Source of the DNA: Eubacteriales bacterium
GTDB lineage: Bacteria > Bacillota > Clostridia > Lachnospirales > Lachnospiraceae
Direction: 5' to 3'
NCBI GenBank assembly: GCA_030536755.1
Contig: JAUNPJ010000019.1
Span: 1-51,035, forward strand
DNA length: 51,035 nt
Notes under the pieces: generated by a model
Told to the model about the DNA's origin: nothing
The model's database searches: none
What the model saw: the letters and a program-made list of their open reading frames with translations, nothing else
Shown here: positions 50,856-51,035 of the stretch, piece after piece
How the letters are laid out: each line of letters starts with the position of its first letter
Position numbering within the stretch: position 1 is the first letter of the stretch
Made by a program: the position numbers and the translations under genes

Positions 50856-51035
50856 TATGTGCACCGCTTTCCTGGTCAACGGAACACTTTCCAACGGCAG
50901 AGTTTGGCTTGGGGCTTCCGAACAGCCATTTGCACAGGGAGGACTTTCCACATCAAGTGCGATCTCTCCGCTTGTGCAGTCAACCTGTTGATTTTCTTGG
51001 TTTGGCTGCGCCGCCTATGGATTGCTTTTCAAACG
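50856..51035. repeat. Large palindromic intergenic repeat, copy B (runs off the window)
   Basis: These 180 bases align with 30941-31120 of copy A, in the same orientation, with 11 substitutions and two single-base gaps by hand count. The last 120 are almost identical. Only the left outer arm and part of the left main arm are inside the window. The block starts about 84 bp upstream of the pyrF -35 box. The rest of the 50716-51035 gap holds only the pyrF promoter. Confidence 0.88.

Noticed and set aside
1-51035. CRISPR arrays, tRNA or rRNA genes, prophage modules
   Set aside because: Reading through the gaps I saw no regularly spaced repeats, no cloverleaf-like tracts that I could support, and no phage structural genes.

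Overview
The window looks like a chromosomal segment from a gut Lachnospiraceae-type Firmicute (Blautia / Mediterraneibacter / Dorea-like). The basis is gene content and order: the ireB-ruvX-DUF1292-rnj-ylbF-mltG-like-trmR-trhP block, a sporulation sigma-K gene, a pyrFKD/pyrE set, purEMND, GH94 phosphorylases and a domain-permuted GH3 enzyme. It also has strong AGGAGG ribosome sites, TTG/GTG starts and TTGACA-17-TATAAT promoters. No rRNA, tRNA, CRISPR array or phage gene was recognised.

Layout. 1-2.9 kb: the edge of a probable IS200/IS605-type element that has cut off a LlaJI-family restriction gene, next to its McrB-like GTPase/ATPase partner. 3.0-5.9 kb: arsenic resistance operon (arsR, ArsP-like permease, Cys-rich thioredoxin, ACR3 efflux pump). 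6.2-7.5 kb: a stand-alone DUF4143 ATPase behind a duplicated 31-bp sequence. 7.6-8.3 kb: sigK, converging on and overlapping the trhP end. 8.2-15.4 kb: a housekeeping run on the minus strand for RNA metabolism, tRNA modification and recombination (mtaB, ireB, ruvX, DUF1292, rnj, ylbF, mltG-like, trmR, trhP). 15.5 kb: an HPr-like protein lacking the phosphoryl-carrying histidine. 15.8-20.8 kb: AEC carrier, prmA, rsmE, cysteine desulfurase and thiI. 21-22.7 kb: a PF09818-type ABC-ATPase. 22.7-27.2 kb: trehalose module (treC, treP, treR) with four copies of an operator. 27.3-30.8 kb: purE-purM-purN-purD. 31.4-34.9 kb: M29-like aminopeptidase, HD hydrolase, DUF6142 and VanZ proteins. 35.0-35.8 kb: pyrE and a 50-residue membrane peptide. 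36.0-48.1 kb: a beta-gluco-oligosaccharide locus (permuted GH3, ABC permeases and binding protein, two GH94 phosphorylases, AraC regulator). 48.1-50.7 kb: pyrF-pyrK-pyrD.

How the genes work together. The sugar locus imports a beta-linked oligosaccharide by ABC transport. The ATPase is not encoded here and is presumably shared. The sugar is then split by phosphorolysis (GH94) and hydrolysis (GH3). The locus sits exactly between pyrD and pyrE, two genes of one pathway on one strand, so it looks like an insertion that split a pyr operon. The trehalose module uses PTS uptake and intracellular hydrolysis under a GntR repressor. TrmR and TrhP are consecutive enzymes of wobble-uridine modification. 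The cysteine desulfurase feeds sulfur to ThiI.

The most unusual item is a roughly 500-bp non-coding, nested palindromic repeat at 30941-31443. A second copy starts at about 50856 and runs off the window. Both copies have the same orientation and lie about 70-85 bp upstream of the promoters of the purE and pyrF nucleotide-biosynthesis operons. Their loop can pair with a segment outside the main stem. I know of no named family that explains this structure.
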